A stretch of DNA of 64,000 nt from CAWBRT01 sp963832785 (GCA_963832785.1 CAWHVF010000009.1:124001-188000), one strand, 5' to 3'; shown: positions 1 through 12,593, counted from the first letter of the stretch. The notes: a model not told the origin generated them from the letters alone. Made by a program: numbers and translations.

Positions 1-1
1 C

Positions 2-16
2 GAGCCGAAGGCGTAA
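2..16 (+). CDS. possible 3' end of an upstream gene (tail only)
   Basis: One forward frame reads Glu-Pro-Lys-Ala and then TAA at 14-16, and a strong terminator follows 33 bases later. This fits the last codons of a gene lying before the window. Only four codons are visible, so neither identity nor reality can be established. Confidence 0.25.
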   Translation, partial: EPKA

Positions 17-49
17 AGGGCCGGCGAATAAGCGCTCCCTGGTATCAAT

Positions 50-86
50 GTCCCTGGCGGGCTTCACCCCGCCGGGGACATTTTTT
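50..86 (+). terminator. Rho-independent terminator
   Basis: A 12-bp stem (50-61 paired with 68-79, one G-T pair), a 6-nt loop CTTCAC and then A plus six T form a textbook intrinsic terminator. It would end a transcript entering from the left edge and insulate the DUF302 gene. Confidence 0.85.
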
Positions 87-172
87 CTGCATCACAGGAG
101 CAGCAGAATTGATGTGTCCGGGCCAAGAGGTGTAATGTCATTCGGGCCCGGACAAGCGTTAATGCCCGGCGC

Positions 173-565
173 ATGCCTATGGAGAACAGCGGGATCATTA
201 ACCAGCCCAGCCGTCATTCGGTTGATGAAACGGTGGAAAGGTTCAAAGCCATTCTGCAGGCCAAGGGAATCACTCTGTTCGCGCTGATCGACCACAGCGG
301 AGAAGCCGAAAAGGCGGGATTGAAGATGCCTCCGACCAAGCTTCTTATCTTCGGCAATCCGAAAGCGGGAACGCCGGTCATGCAGGCCGTTCCCGCCAGC
401 GCCATTGACCTTCCACTGAAGGCTTTGATCTGGGAAGATGAGCGGAGAAATGTCTGGGTCTCTTACAACGACCCGGCCTATCTGCAGAAGCGCCATGGCA
501 TACCACAGGAATTTCTGCAGAACATATCGGTGGTAGAAGCGCTGGCGGCCAAAGCTGGGGAGTAG
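173..565 (+). CDS. DUF302 domain-containing protein
   Basis: A 130-residue cytosolic protein with no signal peptide or membrane segment. The pattern (an early 'SVDETVERFKAIL' helix, 'ALIDHSGEAEKAG', 'TKLLIFGNPKAGTPVM', 'LPLKALIWED', then a conserved Tyr-Asn-Asp-Pro) is that of the DUF302 fold, seen alone or fused to other domains in many bacteria; its biochemical role is not established. A second ATG two codons downstream (179) is an equally possible start. It stands alone after the terminator at 50-86 and is convergent with the VanZ-like gene, so it is probably monocistronic. Confidence 0.8.
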   Translation: MPMENSGIINQPSRHSVDETVERFKAILQAKGITLFALIDHSGEAEKAGLKMPPTKLLIFGNPKAGTPVMQAVPASAIDLPLKALIWEDERRNVWVSYNDPAYLQKRHGIPQEFLQNISVVEALAAKAGE

Positions 566-598
566 CTCCGCGCCTCATGGCTTCGTTTGCGGCGCTGC

Positions 599-1141
599 TC
601 ATGAATCCATTCGCGCCTGTGCCCGCCGGGCGATGCGAGTGGCAAAGCAGAAAATAAGCACCTGTGCTGCCAGCCCGGCGCAGGAATCCAGCAGGACGTC
701 CCACCAACTGCCGCCGCGCGAAGGAATGAATTTCTGGTGCATCTCGTCGGCTATGGCCGTCAGCGCGGTTCCCGCCAGCGCCAGCAGCGCCCACCGCAGC
801 CGCCACAGGAACCGGAAGGCCTGCTGGCGGGGCAAGCTCGACACCCGCGAAGTACGCCAGTCGTAATAGCCGGCCTGCGCGCGCCGCGTGCCGCGACAGG
901 CGCGGAAGAACAGGAAACTCAAGAAGCCGTAGCCCAGCACGTGGCCGCTCTTGCGCAAAACCGCGTTGAGCAGGTCAAGCTGCTCCAGCGGCAGGTGGAT
1001 GGAAAGCATCCCGAGAAGAGTGGAAAGCATGTGACCGGTGTGCGCGCCGGAGAAGGTATCAGTCGATTCGCCGGCAATGATCGCCAGCATGACCATCGCC
1101 GGAACCCAGTAGACGAGAAAGGCTCTAGTCTTCAAAGACAT
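599..1141 (-). CDS. VanZ-like family membrane protein
   Basis: A 180-residue protein with about four hydrophobic stretches: an N-terminal helix (about 8-25), one after the 'KSGHVLGYGFLSFLFFRAC' segment (about 65-82), one near 'WALLALAGTALTAIADE' and one near the C-terminus. The Lys-x-x-His-x-x-x-Tyr segment followed by 'DEMHQ-F-PSRGGSWWDVLLDS' is the VanZ-like signature; VanZ itself gives low-level teicoplanin resistance, but most relatives have no known role. It lies alone on the minus strand, convergent with the DUF302 gene. The function is only a family label. Confidence 0.8.
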   Translation of the reverse strand: MSLKTRAFLVYWVPAMVMLAIIAGESTDTFSGAHTGHMLSTLLGMLSIHLPLEQLDLLNAVLRKSGHVLGYGFLSFLFFRACRGTRRAQAGYYDWRTSRVSSLPRQQAFRFLWRLRWALLALAGTALTAIADEMHQKFIPSRGGSWWDVLLDSCAGLAAQVLIFCFATRIARRAQARMDS

Positions 1142-1171
1142 TTCAGGTTTTTATTTCAGATTTTTGATTTG
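1140..1171. repeat. short-period ATTTCAGATTTTTGATTT repeat
   Basis: Degenerate tandem copies of a roughly 10-base unit (ATTTCAG/GATTTTTG) lie right at the start of the VanZ-like gene. The same vocabulary recurs at 1291-1304 and 2623-2659 (either side of the IS4 element), 8041-8116 and 17646-17686. Confidence 0.7.
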
Positions 1172-1190
1172 ATGTTCGAGTAAACGGGTA

Positions 1191-1223
1191 TCCTCCCCTA
1201 CGCTGCTTTTGCGAAGGGTGGGG
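1191..1223. repeat. hairpin with 7-nt loop TGCTTTT
   Basis: Left arm 1191-1203, loop TGCTTTT 1204-1210, right arm GCGAAGGGTGGGG 1211-1223. Nine of 13 positions are Watson-Crick and two more are T-G pairs. The CCACCCT/AGGGTGGGG stem is shared with the hairpin inside trpF (59033-59063). It belongs to the NNCTTTT-loop set described in the findings. Confidence 0.7.
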
Positions 1224-1304
1224 TAGTCGTGAACTCAATCATTGCCGCCTGAATTATGTGCCAAGACCGCCACAATAGGTGGTCTTCAATTCGAAATCAA
1301 AAAT

Positions 1305-2622
1305 TAGTACTGTCCCAATGTTGAGATTTAATTTCCTGGTAACCGTGCCACAGCATGGGACTTACGAGGAAATTGTCGCATAATCGATTTGAATTTTCGG
1401 TACTCTGGCGTCCTTGCCACATGATTGGCGCGAGGACGCATGAATACTGGTCGAACTGTGTTTGCGCAGTTGATGGACTTCCTTCCGCTGCACGACTTCC
1501 GCTGCTGCGTGGAGCGGTATCGTGGCGATTACAAAGTGCAAAGCTTCTCCTGCCTGGATCAGTTTCTCTGTCTCGCCTTCGCCCAACTCACCTATCGCGA
1601 AAGCCTGCGCGACATCGAAGCCTGCCTGCGCGCTCAACAATCCAAGCTCTACCACATGGGGCTTCGCGGCGGTGTCTCACGCAACAATCTTGCCCATGCC
1701 AACGAGCACCGCGACTGGCGCATCTTTGCCGACTTCGCCCAAGGACTCATTGCCACCGCTCGCCAACTCTACCGCAATGAACCGTTCGCCGTGGAACTGG
1801 ACGATACCGTTTACGCCCTCGATTCCACTACCATCGATCTCTGCTTGTCGCTGTTTCCCTGGGCCCAGTTCCGCCGTCACAAGAGCGCCGTCAAACTGCA
1901 TACCCTGCTCGACCTCCGAGGCAGCGTCCCAGCCAATGTTTACGTCACCTCCGGCGCTATTCACGATGTCAACCTGCTCGACCAACTGCTGCCCGAGCCC
2001 GGAGCGTTTTACCTGCTCGACCGCGGTTATCTCGACTTCGCTCGCCTGTACGTGCTCACCAAGGCCTGCGCCTATTTCGTTACCCGCGCCAAACAAAACA
2101 CCCAGTATTATCGGCGGGCCTGGCGTCCCGTGGACCGCTCAGCCGGGCTGCGCTGCGATCAGTCGATTCGCCTCATGGGTCCCAAGACCGCCCGTCTCTA
2201 CCCCGACCTGCTGCGCCGCATTCACTACATCGACCATGAGCAGGGCTCCGACCTGGTCTTTCTCACCAACAACTTCCTGCTCAACGCCCTTACCATCACC
2301 CAACTCTATCGCGCTCGCTGGCAAGTGGAACTGTTCTTCCGCTGGATCAAACAGCACCTGCGCATCAAAGCCTTTTATGGCACTTCGGAGAACGCCGTTC
2401 GCACCCAAGTCTGGGTCGCGCTGTCGGTCTACGTACTGGTCGCCATTGTCAAGAAGCAACTTCATCTCGACCTGAGTTTGTACAAAATCCTGCAGATCTT
2501 GAGCATCACTCTTTTCGAGAAAAGCCCGCTTTTACAGACTTTTTCTCAGTCCAATCACTCCTCCGACACCACCGATGCCAGTAAACAGCTGTGCCTACTC
2601 GACTTATAATGGGACAGTACTG
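1305..2622. mobile_element. IS4-family insertion sequence, apparently complete
   Basis: The element is 1318 bp. Imperfect terminal inverted repeats share AGTACTGTCCCA (1306-1317 and the complement at 2610-2621). It is flanked by a 9-bp direct repeat ATCAAAAAT at 1296-1304 and 2623-2631, the expected target duplication. It carries one transposase gene. It landed inside an ATCTGAAATC-type short repeat between the VanZ-like gene and guaB. Because the target is itself repetitive, part of the duplication could be coincidental. Confidence 0.85.
1440..2609 (+). CDS. IS4-family transposase (DUF4372 + DDE domain)
   Basis: About 389 residues. The N-terminal 'FAQLMDFLPLHDFRC' and 'DQFLCLAFAQLTYRESLRDIE' segments match DUF4372. 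The catalytic core follows: first Asp in 'ALDSTTIDL', second Asp in 'LLDRGYLDFARL' and Glu in the Tyr-(2)-Arg-(3)-Glu-(6)-Lys signature 'YRARWQVELFFRWIKQHL'. All three acidic residues are present, so the enzyme looks active. I prefer the ATG at 1440, which has GAGG just upstream, over a TTG 15 bases earlier. It is the only gene of the 1305-2622 element and ends 13 bases before its right edge. Confidence 0.9.
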   Translation: MNTGRTVFAQLMDFLPLHDFRCCVERYRGDYKVQSFSCLDQFLCLAFAQLTYRESLRDIEACLRAQQSKLYHMGLRGGVSRNNLAHANEHRDWRIFADFAQGLIATARQLYRNEPFAVELDDTVYALDSTTIDLCLSLFPWAQFRRHKSAVKLHTLLDLRGSVPANVYVTSGAIHDVNLLDQLLPEPGAFYLLDRGYLDFARLYVLTKACAYFVTRAKQNTQYYRRAWRPVDRSAGLRCDQSIRLMGPKTARLYPDLLRRIHYIDHEQGSDLVFLTNNFLLNALTITQLYRARWQVELFFRWIKQHLRIKAFYGTSENAVRTQVWVALSVYVLVAIVKKQLHLDLSLYKILQILSITLFEKSPLLQTFSQSNHSSDTTDASKQLCLLDL

Positions 2623-2659
2623 ATCAAAAATCTGAAATCAAAAATCAAAAATCTGAAAT
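2623..2659. repeat. short-period ATCTGAAATCAAAA repeat at the guaB 3' end
   Basis: Tandem ATCAAAAATCTGAAATC units run up to four bases before the guaB stop. The IS4 element interrupts this run; its left part is 1291-1304. Confidence 0.7.
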
Positions 2660-2663
2660 GTTT

Positions 2664-4175
<1,512 letters not shown>

Positions 4176-4261
4176 GGCGGTTATCCTGAAAAGATGTGAA
4201 TAAGTTTCGATTTTAGATTCCGCCGCCCATGCTAAGCAAACGGCATTGCCGGCGGCAGGGC

Positions 4262-5197
4262 TTACTTGGAAGCGGGCGCGGTCACGTCCGGAGCCGAGGT
4301 CTCTGGCTGCCGGTTTTTCTTGTGGAACAGCTTGCGGCTGATATCGGGCCAGAACTCGACAAAAACAGCCCCTATCGTGCCTTCGGCGGTGACGGTCAAA
4401 GCACGCTCGAAGGTCAAGCCGGCGCCCCGGTCCGAAGCGGGATAGTAAGCGTTCGAAATTCCACCGGCGATTACATTCCCCAGCAGATTCGCATAGTTAG
4501 GGCCCCACGTTCCGTTATCGTTTTTGGTGATTACCGTCGTGGAGAGGGAATACAGCAAGCGGCGCTTAATGCTGCCGGTGCCTTTGCGGAAGTAGCGCGG
4601 ATCCTCGTGCAACAGGGCAGGCAGGATGGCATTGCCCCATAACAGGCCGTCGAACTGGTCGGCATATGAGGCGCCAAACCTCTTGAAATAGCCCTGGGCG
4701 CCCTGGCCGTACCCCTTAAACTCGTTTTGCGCCTGGCTGAGACCGGCGTCCAGCCCGGAAGCTACGAACTCAAAAGGATCTATGGCGCTCCTCATGGCCA
4801 GGCGGAACTTCTGGCCGGCAGTCAGCGGGACAGCATTCTGCACGTTCGAGGTGTTGAAATTCGGGATTACGCCCAGGATGCGCTGCTTTTTTTGCGCCTT
4901 CAGTTCTTGTTCGGCCTGCTCGCGTTGCGCGGACGCAGACTTGTCCGGCTGGGCTGGCTGGGATTTCTCGGGCGAAGCAGCGGACGGGGGCGCTTGCGCC
5001 TCCTGTGGTGGAGTGCTTTCCGGAGTGGCTTCCTGCCCCGCGCCGGGCGAAGCAGCTGGCGCTTGCGCCGCACTCTTCGCCGGCGCCGCATCGCGGGAAG
5101 TAGGAGGAGCTGCTGGCGAGCTCGTCTGGCCCTGGCAGGCGAGCGCCACGACAACAACCGCCGCAAGGTAAAAGCAGCGAATATGGAGTGAAATCAC
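4262..5197 (-). CDS. secreted protein of unknown function, Ala/Pro-rich N-terminal region
   Basis: 311 residues. The first 23 residues form a hydrophobic signal-peptide-like segment with a Cys (LAACQG-like context 'VVVALACQGQT'), so this could be a lipoprotein or a cleaved secreted protein. Residues about 25-100 are low-complexity Ala/Pro/Gln/Glu, which look like a wall- or periplasm-spanning linker. The C-terminal 200 residues are conserved-looking ('GQKFRLAMRSAIDPFEF', 'LHEDPRYFRKGTGS', 'GAVFVEFWPD') with several Gly/Ala-rich stretches. I recognise this type from acidobacterial genomes but know no function. It is encoded upstream of guaB on the same strand. Confidence 0.75.
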   Translation of the reverse strand: MISLHIRCFYLAAVVVVALACQGQTSSPAAPPTSRDAAPAKSAAQAPAASPGAGQEATPESTPPQEAQAPPSAASPEKSQPAQPDKSASAQREQAEQELKAQKKQRILGVIPNFNTSNVQNAVPLTAGQKFRLAMRSAIDPFEFVASGLDAGLSQAQNEFKGYGQGAQGYFKRFGASYADQFDGLLWGNAILPALLHEDPRYFRKGTGSIKRRLLYSLSTTVITKNDNGTWGPNYANLLGNVIAGGISNAYYPASDRGAGLTFERALTVTAEGTIGAVFVEFWPDISRKLFHKKNRQPETSAPDVTAPASK

Positions 5198-5327
5198 AGC
5201 CAGGTTCCTGGAGTTGAAATGGCCAAAGTTGCCGCCGCGCTGCCCTTTTCCTGCAAGCGCTTCAGGCAGAATAAACTATTGTAAGTACTGGGTTCAAAGG
5301 AGACAAATTTCCAGAGATACACGTAAT

Positions 5328-5459
5328 GGGTCAGTTTGAAGGCGCCCCAGGTTCCGCGCCGCGCTTTTCGGCGCTAACCTGGGGAAATTGGCCACGTCAG
5401 CCCAACAAGCAGGGCGGGACGTGGGGCACCCAGTGTTAATTCGAGTTCAAACTGACCCA
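5328..5459. repeat. inverted-repeat element bounded by TGGGTCAGTTTGAA
   Basis: Inverted ends at 5328-5341 and 5446-5459 enclose about 100 bases including the hairpin 5345-5384. The ends are followed or preceded by GAGATAC-like words. It looks like a small non-coding palindromic element of the kind common in acidobacterial spacers. Confidence 0.6.
5345..5384. repeat. hairpin with 7-nt loop CGCTTTT
   Basis: Left arm 5345-5361 starts CCCCAGGTT, loop CGCTTTT 5362-5368, right arm 5369-5384 ends AACCTGGGG. The arms pair throughout except for a one-base bulge. The loop is identical to that of the hairpin inside the glycosyltransferase gene (38075-38081), although the stem differs. Confidence 0.8.
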
Positions 5460-5834
5460 CTACCGAGATACAGGGGTGCGGCGTCCGGTTCCGCAGCGCC
5501 GGCCACGGCAGTCCGGCTCTCGAACCTGGAGGGGTGGCTGCCGCATCTAAACCATGGTGCCGCGCGGGACGTAGGATCCCAATTTGAATTGACCCATTGC
5601 TGCTACTTGGGACCGGTTGTTTTTCCCGGTTTCCGGGCGTATATTTGACCTGTACTGCGTCGAGTTGTCGTTGGCCTGGTCCGGCCGGCGAAAGCCACTG
5701 GTTGTTTATTTCCCCTACATGCTGGTTGGCCAGTGCGGGTGAAGGTAGAGCCTGCTAGGGGAGGTTCGCTCTTCCTGGCGGCGAGTGTATAGGCAAAGAA
5801 GGGCGCGGCGCAGGCGTACGAGGCAGCAAGCAAG

Positions 5835-6377
5835 ATGGCGTTTACTCTCGAGCACGTCAAGGCAATCGCCGAGCGGGTGGCCTCTTCGAGCGGGCTGGAA
5901 CTGGTGGAACTGGAGTTGCGCGGCGGCGGCAAGGCGCGCCACCTGCGAATATTCATTGACAAGCCGCAGGGAGTGACGCACGAGGACTGCGCCAACTACA
6001 GCCGCGAGGTGGGAACGATTCTCGATGTCGAGGACGCCGTGCCCGGCGGCTCCTACGTGCTGGAGGTTTCGTCTCCGGGCCTGGACCGTAAGCTGCTCAA
6101 GCCGGCTGATTTCGAGCGCTTTCAGGGCAGCCTGATCAAGTTCAGCACGCATGAGCCGGTCAATGAGGGCCGGCACTTCCTGGGCCGGTTGCTCAGCTTT
6201 GCCGACGGCCAGTTGATGGTCGAGCTTCTGCCCCAGGCGGCGAAAAAGCATTCGGCGGGGGCTCCGCAATCCGGGGGAGAAAAGGCTGAGGGGAAAAAAG
6301 CAGGGCCGCATGCGCCAGGCACAGTGCAGTTCGCCTACTCTAATATCGAGAAGGCCAACCTGGTGCCTGAGTTCTAG
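5835..6377 (+). CDS. rimP: ribosome maturation factor RimP
   Basis: RimP helps assemble the 30S subunit. Residues 1-75 give the N-terminal alpha/beta domain ('GLELVELELRGGGKARHLRIFID') and the central 'DCANYSREVGTILD' to 'YVLEVSSPGLDRKLLKPADFERF' is the family signature. The C-terminal SH3-like domain is interrupted after residue about 135 by a 25-residue hydrophilic Gly/Lys/Ala insert ('KKHSAGAPQSGGEKAEGKK') before the last strand 'FAYSNIEKANLVPEF', which makes the protein longer (180) than the usual 150. It is the first gene of the rimP-nusA-infB-rbfA operon, with 65 bases to nusA. Confidence 0.93.
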   Translation: MAFTLEHVKAIAERVASSSGLELVELELRGGGKARHLRIFIDKPQGVTHEDCANYSREVGTILDVEDAVPGGSYVLEVSSPGLDRKLLKPADFERFQGSLIKFSTHEPVNEGRHFLGRLLSFADGQLMVELLPQAAKKHSAGAPQSGGEKAEGKKAGPHAPGTVQFAYSNIEKANLVPEF

Positions 6378-6442
6378 GGCAGTTTGGCTGAAGCGGTGCC
6401 GGCCGGTGATGGCCTGCAGGTTTTGGGAAAGGTGACGATGGT

Positions 6443-8011
6443 ATGGCAAGTGAGCTTTATAACGTAATCGACGCGCTTAGCCGGGAGAAGGGCATTGACC
6501 CGCAGATTGTGGTCTCGGCCGTGGAAGACGCCATTGTTGTCGCCACCCGCAAGTACTACAAGACGCAGGAAACCCTGCGGGCGGTGCTGGACCGCGAAAC
6601 CGGCCAGATTCGCGCCTATGCGGTCAAGCAGATCGTGGCCACCCCGGAAGAGGTGCTCGATGCCAATGCCCAGATGACCATTGACGAGGCCCGGAAATTC
6701 AATCCGGACGCCGAGGTTGGCGGCGAGCTGCTGACGGAAAAGCCCACCGCCGTACTCGGGCGCATTGCCGCGCAACTGGCCAAGCAAGTCATCTTCCAGA
6801 AGGTGCGCGAGGCCGAGCGCGACACGGTTTACAACGAGTACATCGGCCGCGTCGGCGAGATCGTCAACGCCACCCTCAAGCGCGTCGAAGGCCAGGACGT
6901 GATCTTCGACATAGGCAAAGCCGAAGCGCGCATGCCCAGGAAAGAGCAGTCGCGGCTGGAGTCGTTCGCCGTGGGCGAGCGCGTGCGGGTGGTAATCGCG
7001 CGGGTGGAGAAGGCCGCCAAAGGTCCGCAGGTGGTGGTTTCGCGCGCCGCTCCCGAGCTGGTCACACACCTGTTCCAGACCGAGGTCCCGGAGATATACG
7101 ACGGCACGGTGGTGATTCGCGCCATCGCCCGCGAGGCGGGGGAGCGCACCAAGATCGCGGTCATGTCCAAGGACAAGGATGTGGACGCGGTCGGGGCCTG
7201 CGTGGGCATGAAGGGCATGCGCGTGCAGTCGATCATTCGCGAGCTGCGCGGCGAGAAGATCGACATAATCGAGCACCACCAGGACCCGGTGGTGTTTGCC
7301 GAGAAGGCGTTGCAGCCTGCCAAGGTCAGCCGCGTGAGCGTGCTCGATAACACCAACAAGCACCTGGAAGTCATCGTCGACGACAGCCAGCTTTCCCTCG
7401 CCATCGGCAAGAAGGGGCAGAACGTCCGCCTGGCGGCCAAGCTGCTTGGCTGGAAGATCGACATCAAGAGCGAGGAAGAGAAGCGCCAGGAGGTCGAGCA
7501 GCAGATGAGCGCCCTGGTGGGCACTCCCACCACGCCGCTGGAGCAGCTCGCCGGGGAGTTGGGGCCGGCCTTGCTGGAGAAACTCAATAGCGCCGGCGTG
7601 ACCACCATCGAGTCACTGGCCGACATGACTCCGGAGCAGTTGGAAGCCATCCCCGGCATCGGCCCCAAGACGATGGAAAAAATCTTCTATACGGTAAATA
7701 ATTACTTTTCTAGCCTTGAAACTGCCGAGGGTGCGCCGGCCAAGGGTGAGCAGCTCGCGCAGCCGGAGCCCGCCTCCGAAGAAGCCAACCAGGTTGGTCC
7801 CGAGGCGGCCGGCCAGAGCGGCGACAATGCCGCTTTGTCGAACGTGGCTGAGCCGGCTGCGAAGAGTGTCGATGAGTTGGTGGGGGCCAGGCAGGATGCA
7901 GAGGCTAATATCATCAGTGGGGCGGAAAACGCGCCTCCGGCGGACAAGGCGGAGGTAAACACCCACGAGAAACATCCGGGCGAAGATGAGATTCCGCCCG
8001 AAAAGAAATAG
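6443..8011 (+). CDS. nusA: transcription termination/antitermination factor NusA
   Basis: NusA binds RNA polymerase and nascent RNA to control pausing, termination and antitermination. In the 522 residues the N-terminal polymerase-binding domain covers about 1-130, then an S1 domain ('YIGRVGEIVNATLKRVEGQDVIFDIG'), and two KH domains follow ('GACVGMKGMRVQSIIREL' and 'LAIGKKGQNVRLAAKLLGW', both with GxxG loops). A helix-hairpin-helix unit lies near 375-415 ('GVTTIESLADMTPEQLEAIPGIGPKTMEK') and an acidic, low-complexity tail of about 100 residues ends the protein. The usual ylxR gene between nusA and infB is absent. Confidence 0.96.
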   Translation: MASELYNVIDALSREKGIDPQIVVSAVEDAIVVATRKYYKTQETLRAVLDRETGQIRAYAVKQIVATPEEVLDANAQMTIDEARKFNPDAEVGGELLTEKPTAVLGRIAAQLAKQVIFQKVREAERDTVYNEYIGRVGEIVNATLKRVEGQDVIFDIGKAEARMPRKEQSRLESFAVGERVRVVIARVEKAAKGPQVVVSRAAPELVTHLFQTEVPEIYDGTVVIRAIAREAGERTKIAVMSKDKDVDAVGACVGMKGMRVQSIIRELRGEKIDIIEHHQDPVVFAEKALQPAKVSRVSVLDNTNKHLEVIVDDSQLSLAIGKKGQNVRLAAKLLGWKIDIKSEEEKRQEVEQQMSALVGTPTTPLEQLAGELGPALLEKLNSAGVTTIESLADMTPEQLEAIPGIGPKTMEKIFYTVNNYFSSLETAEGAPAKGEQLAQPEPASEEANQVGPEAAGQSGDNAALSNVAEPAAKSVDELVGARQDAEANIISGAENAPPADKAEVNTHEKHPGEDEIPPEKK

Positions 8012-8040
8012 GCCATTGCTATTTGACGGCCGGGGAACAG

Positions 8041-8116
8041 GATTTTGATTTCAGATTGAGGGGCGAAGCGGTTCTGGTTGTTCGATCTGAAATCTGCAAT
8101 CTCAAATCAAAAATCA
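8041..8116. repeat. inverted ATTTCAGATT-type short repeat between nusA and infB
   Basis: GATTTTGATTTCAGATTGAG at the left end pairs with the complementary run ending CTCAAATCAAAAATC, so the 76-base spacer repeat can fold on itself. It has the same vocabulary as the repeats at 1140-1171 and 2623-2659. Confidence 0.65.
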
Positions 8117-8183
8117 GGAAACCGTGAGGTTGCTATGAAGGCTTAACGGCTGGGCGGATTCCACGGAAGGAACAAACAGGCGG

Positions 8184-11240
<3,057 letters not shown>

Positions 11241-11334
11241 AGCAGGCAATTGAGAGAGGCCAGGGGTTAGGGATTGGGAGACCACTCAATCTCTAGCCCC
11301 TTATCGCTAGCGTGCTTTTTCTCACCATAACGCA

Positions 11335-11480
11335 GTCACTCCGAGCGAGGCCGCGTTTCCTGTGGCCGGGTCGAGGAGTCTGCATTTACAAGACTTGATA
11401 CCTTGATTTTGAAAAGCAAATCCTTCGACTCCGCGCCTGCCCGATCCGCAAAAAGTGCGGGCGCGTCGCTCAGGATGACG
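11335..11480. repeat. dispersed palindromic element (GTCA-CTCCGAGCG type), copy 1
   Basis: It begins GTCACTCCGAGCGAGG and ends with the inverse GCTCAGGATGAC. The inner parts are GTCGAGGAGTC and TCCTTCGACTC in inverted orientation. It is one of about six copies in the window. Confidence 0.7.
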
Positions 11481-11530
11481 TGCATTGGTGGGGTGGAAAA
11501 TCCGGCTGGTCTGTGATCTTATTTGGCTCG

Positions 11531-11558
11531 CAACTCGAAACTTGAAACTCGAAACTGC
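11531..11558. repeat. short-period GAAACTTGAAACTC repeat
   Basis: Three tandem 10-12 base units (CTCGAAA, CTTGAAA, CTCGAAA) end two bases before the DUF503 start codon, so they occupy the place of the ribosome binding site. Related runs are at 28366-28411, 29391-29408, 30510-30640 and 44771-44800. Confidence 0.7.
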
Positions 11559-11560
11559 CT

Positions 11561-11854
11561 ATGCACATTGCCCACCTCACCCTGGAGTTGCGCATGGAAG
11601 GCGCACAGTCGTTGAAGGACAAGCGGCAGGTCACGCGCAGCCTCAAGGACAAGCTGCGGGCGAGCTTCAATGTGGCCGTGGCCGAAGTGGAGGGCAATCA
11701 TCTCTGGCAGCGCGCCACCATCGCCGTAGTCAGCGTCTCCGAGTCGCGCGATTACCTGCGGGGCTTGATGGAGAAGGTCGAATCCGCCGCCGCCCGCATC
11801 GCCAACAACAACGGGGCGGAGATCGTCGACTCATTTCTCGATTTCGTGGAATAG
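11561..11854 (+). CDS. DUF503 domain-containing protein (YlxP-like)
   Basis: 97 residues with the whole DUF503 pattern: 'LRMEGAQSLKDKRQVTRSLKDKLRASFNVAVAEVE', then 'LWQRATIAVVSVSESRDYL' and a C-terminal strand. In Bacillus the homologue ylxP sits in the nusA-infB-rbfA operon and has been linked to ribosome assembly, and the same placement is kept here. The start codon is preceded by a short repeat rather than a clear Shine-Dalgarno sequence. Confidence 0.88.
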   Translation: MHIAHLTLELRMEGAQSLKDKRQVTRSLKDKLRASFNVAVAEVEGNHLWQRATIAVVSVSESRDYLRGLMEKVESAAARIANNNGAEIVDSFLDFVE

Positions 11855-11892
11855 CCAGGAGCGGTTGCAGAAGAGACAAACTCTAGAAGCCA

Positions 11893-12011
11893 GCGTCACC
11901 CCGACCGAAGCGAAGCCGGAGGCAAGCGGAGTGGAGGGATCTTGTGCTTGTTATGGCAGAAAGCAACGCAAGATTCCTCGACTCGCGACGCGAGCGTCGC
12001 TCAGAATGACG
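11893..12011. repeat. dispersed palindromic element (GTCAT-CTGAGCG type), copy 2
   Basis: About 119 bases. Read in reverse it is close to identical with the element at 53159-53278, including the core GCTTTCTGCCATAAC and the flanking ATCCCTCCACTCCGCTTGCC. The ends are inverted GTCACCCCGACCGAAGCG and CGCTCAGAATGAC. Confidence 0.8.
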
Positions 12012-12132
12012 TTCGTTTTTTGATGAAGCATCTCTGAAACGGCATAGAGCACCGGGCGCAACAAACAACGAGGTCTCGGGTATAAACTAATAGGTTTTGC
12101 CGGCATCGCCACCCGCGCCGTAGGGGTAGAGC

Positions 12133-12504
12133 ATGGAAAACCGAGGGCAAAAGCATCACAAGGAGCGTCTGGTCGAGGCCTTCAAGGAGGAACTGATAAC
12201 CATCCTTGGCGGCGAACTTGGCGATCCGCGCGTCGGTCTGCTCACCGTGACCGAGGTCATCATGAACGACGCCGGCAACGCGCTGCGGGTGTACGTCGCG
12301 CTCGAGGGCTCCGAAGAGGAGCAGCGCCAGACCCTCCAGGGACTCAGCTCGGCCACCGGCTTCATTCGTCACCAACTGGCGGAGAACCTCAGCCTGCGCA
12401 CGCCGCCCGAATTGTTCTTCCACATAGACCACTCCGAGCAGTACGGTTCCCGCATCGACGAACTGCTGAGCCGCATCCACAAAAAACGCAAGCTAGAGCA
12501 GTAG
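12133..12504 (+). CDS. rbfA: 30S ribosome-binding factor RbfA
   Basis: RbfA is a single KH-like domain protein that binds the 30S platform during late maturation and cold adaptation. 123 residues: 'HKERLVEAFKEELITILGGELGDPRVGLLTVTEV' then 'LRVYVAL' and 'GFIRHQLAENLSLRTPPELFFHIDHSEQYGSRIDELL' are diagnostic. It is the last gene of the translation operon, separated from the DUF503 gene by 278 bases that contain a palindromic element, so it may have its own promoter. Confidence 0.95.
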   Translation: MENRGQKHHKERLVEAFKEELITILGGELGDPRVGLLTVTEVIMNDAGNALRVYVALEGSEEEQRQTLQGLSSATGFIRHQLAENLSLRTPPELFFHIDHSEQYGSRIDELLSRIHKKRKLEQ

Positions 12505-12570
12505 CGCCGCCCCCGGCGGCGAGACTCCGGCGCTCCCTCGGCGTCGATTTCCCGCAACTGCGGTGCCTCA

Positions 12571-12593
12571 CATCTGCCTTCTTTTGGCAGATG
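12571..12593. repeat. hairpin with 7-nt loop TTCTTTT
   Basis: Arms CATCTGCC (12571-12578) and GGCAGATG (12586-12593) pair perfectly around TTCTTTT. An outer CCCGCA/TGCGGG pair (12551-12556, 12592-12597) is also present. It follows rbfA and overlaps the first possible ATG (12591) of the next gene, an argument for the later start at 12651. Confidence 0.75.

Larger units (their letters stand above)
5198..5834. other. 637-base gene-free spacer upstream of rimP, rich in inverted repeats
   Basis: No convincing gene is present. The spacer holds TGGGTCAGTTTGAA (5328-5341) and its inverse TTCAAACTGACCCA (5446-5459), with a third related copy TTTGAATTGACCCAT near 5583-5597. Between the first pair sits the hairpin at 5345-5384. 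The right third must contain the rimP operon promoter, but I see no confident -35/-10 pair. Confidence 0.6.
11241..11560. other. 320-base spacer between infB and the DUF503 gene, filled with repeats
   Basis: From left to right it holds an AGGGGTTAGGGATTGGG/AATCTCTAGCCCCTT inverted short repeat (11260-11303), a GTCANTC-type palindromic element (11335-11480) and a GAAACTTGAAACTC repeat (11531-11558) directly before the DUF503 start. No gene is seen. Confidence 0.6.
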
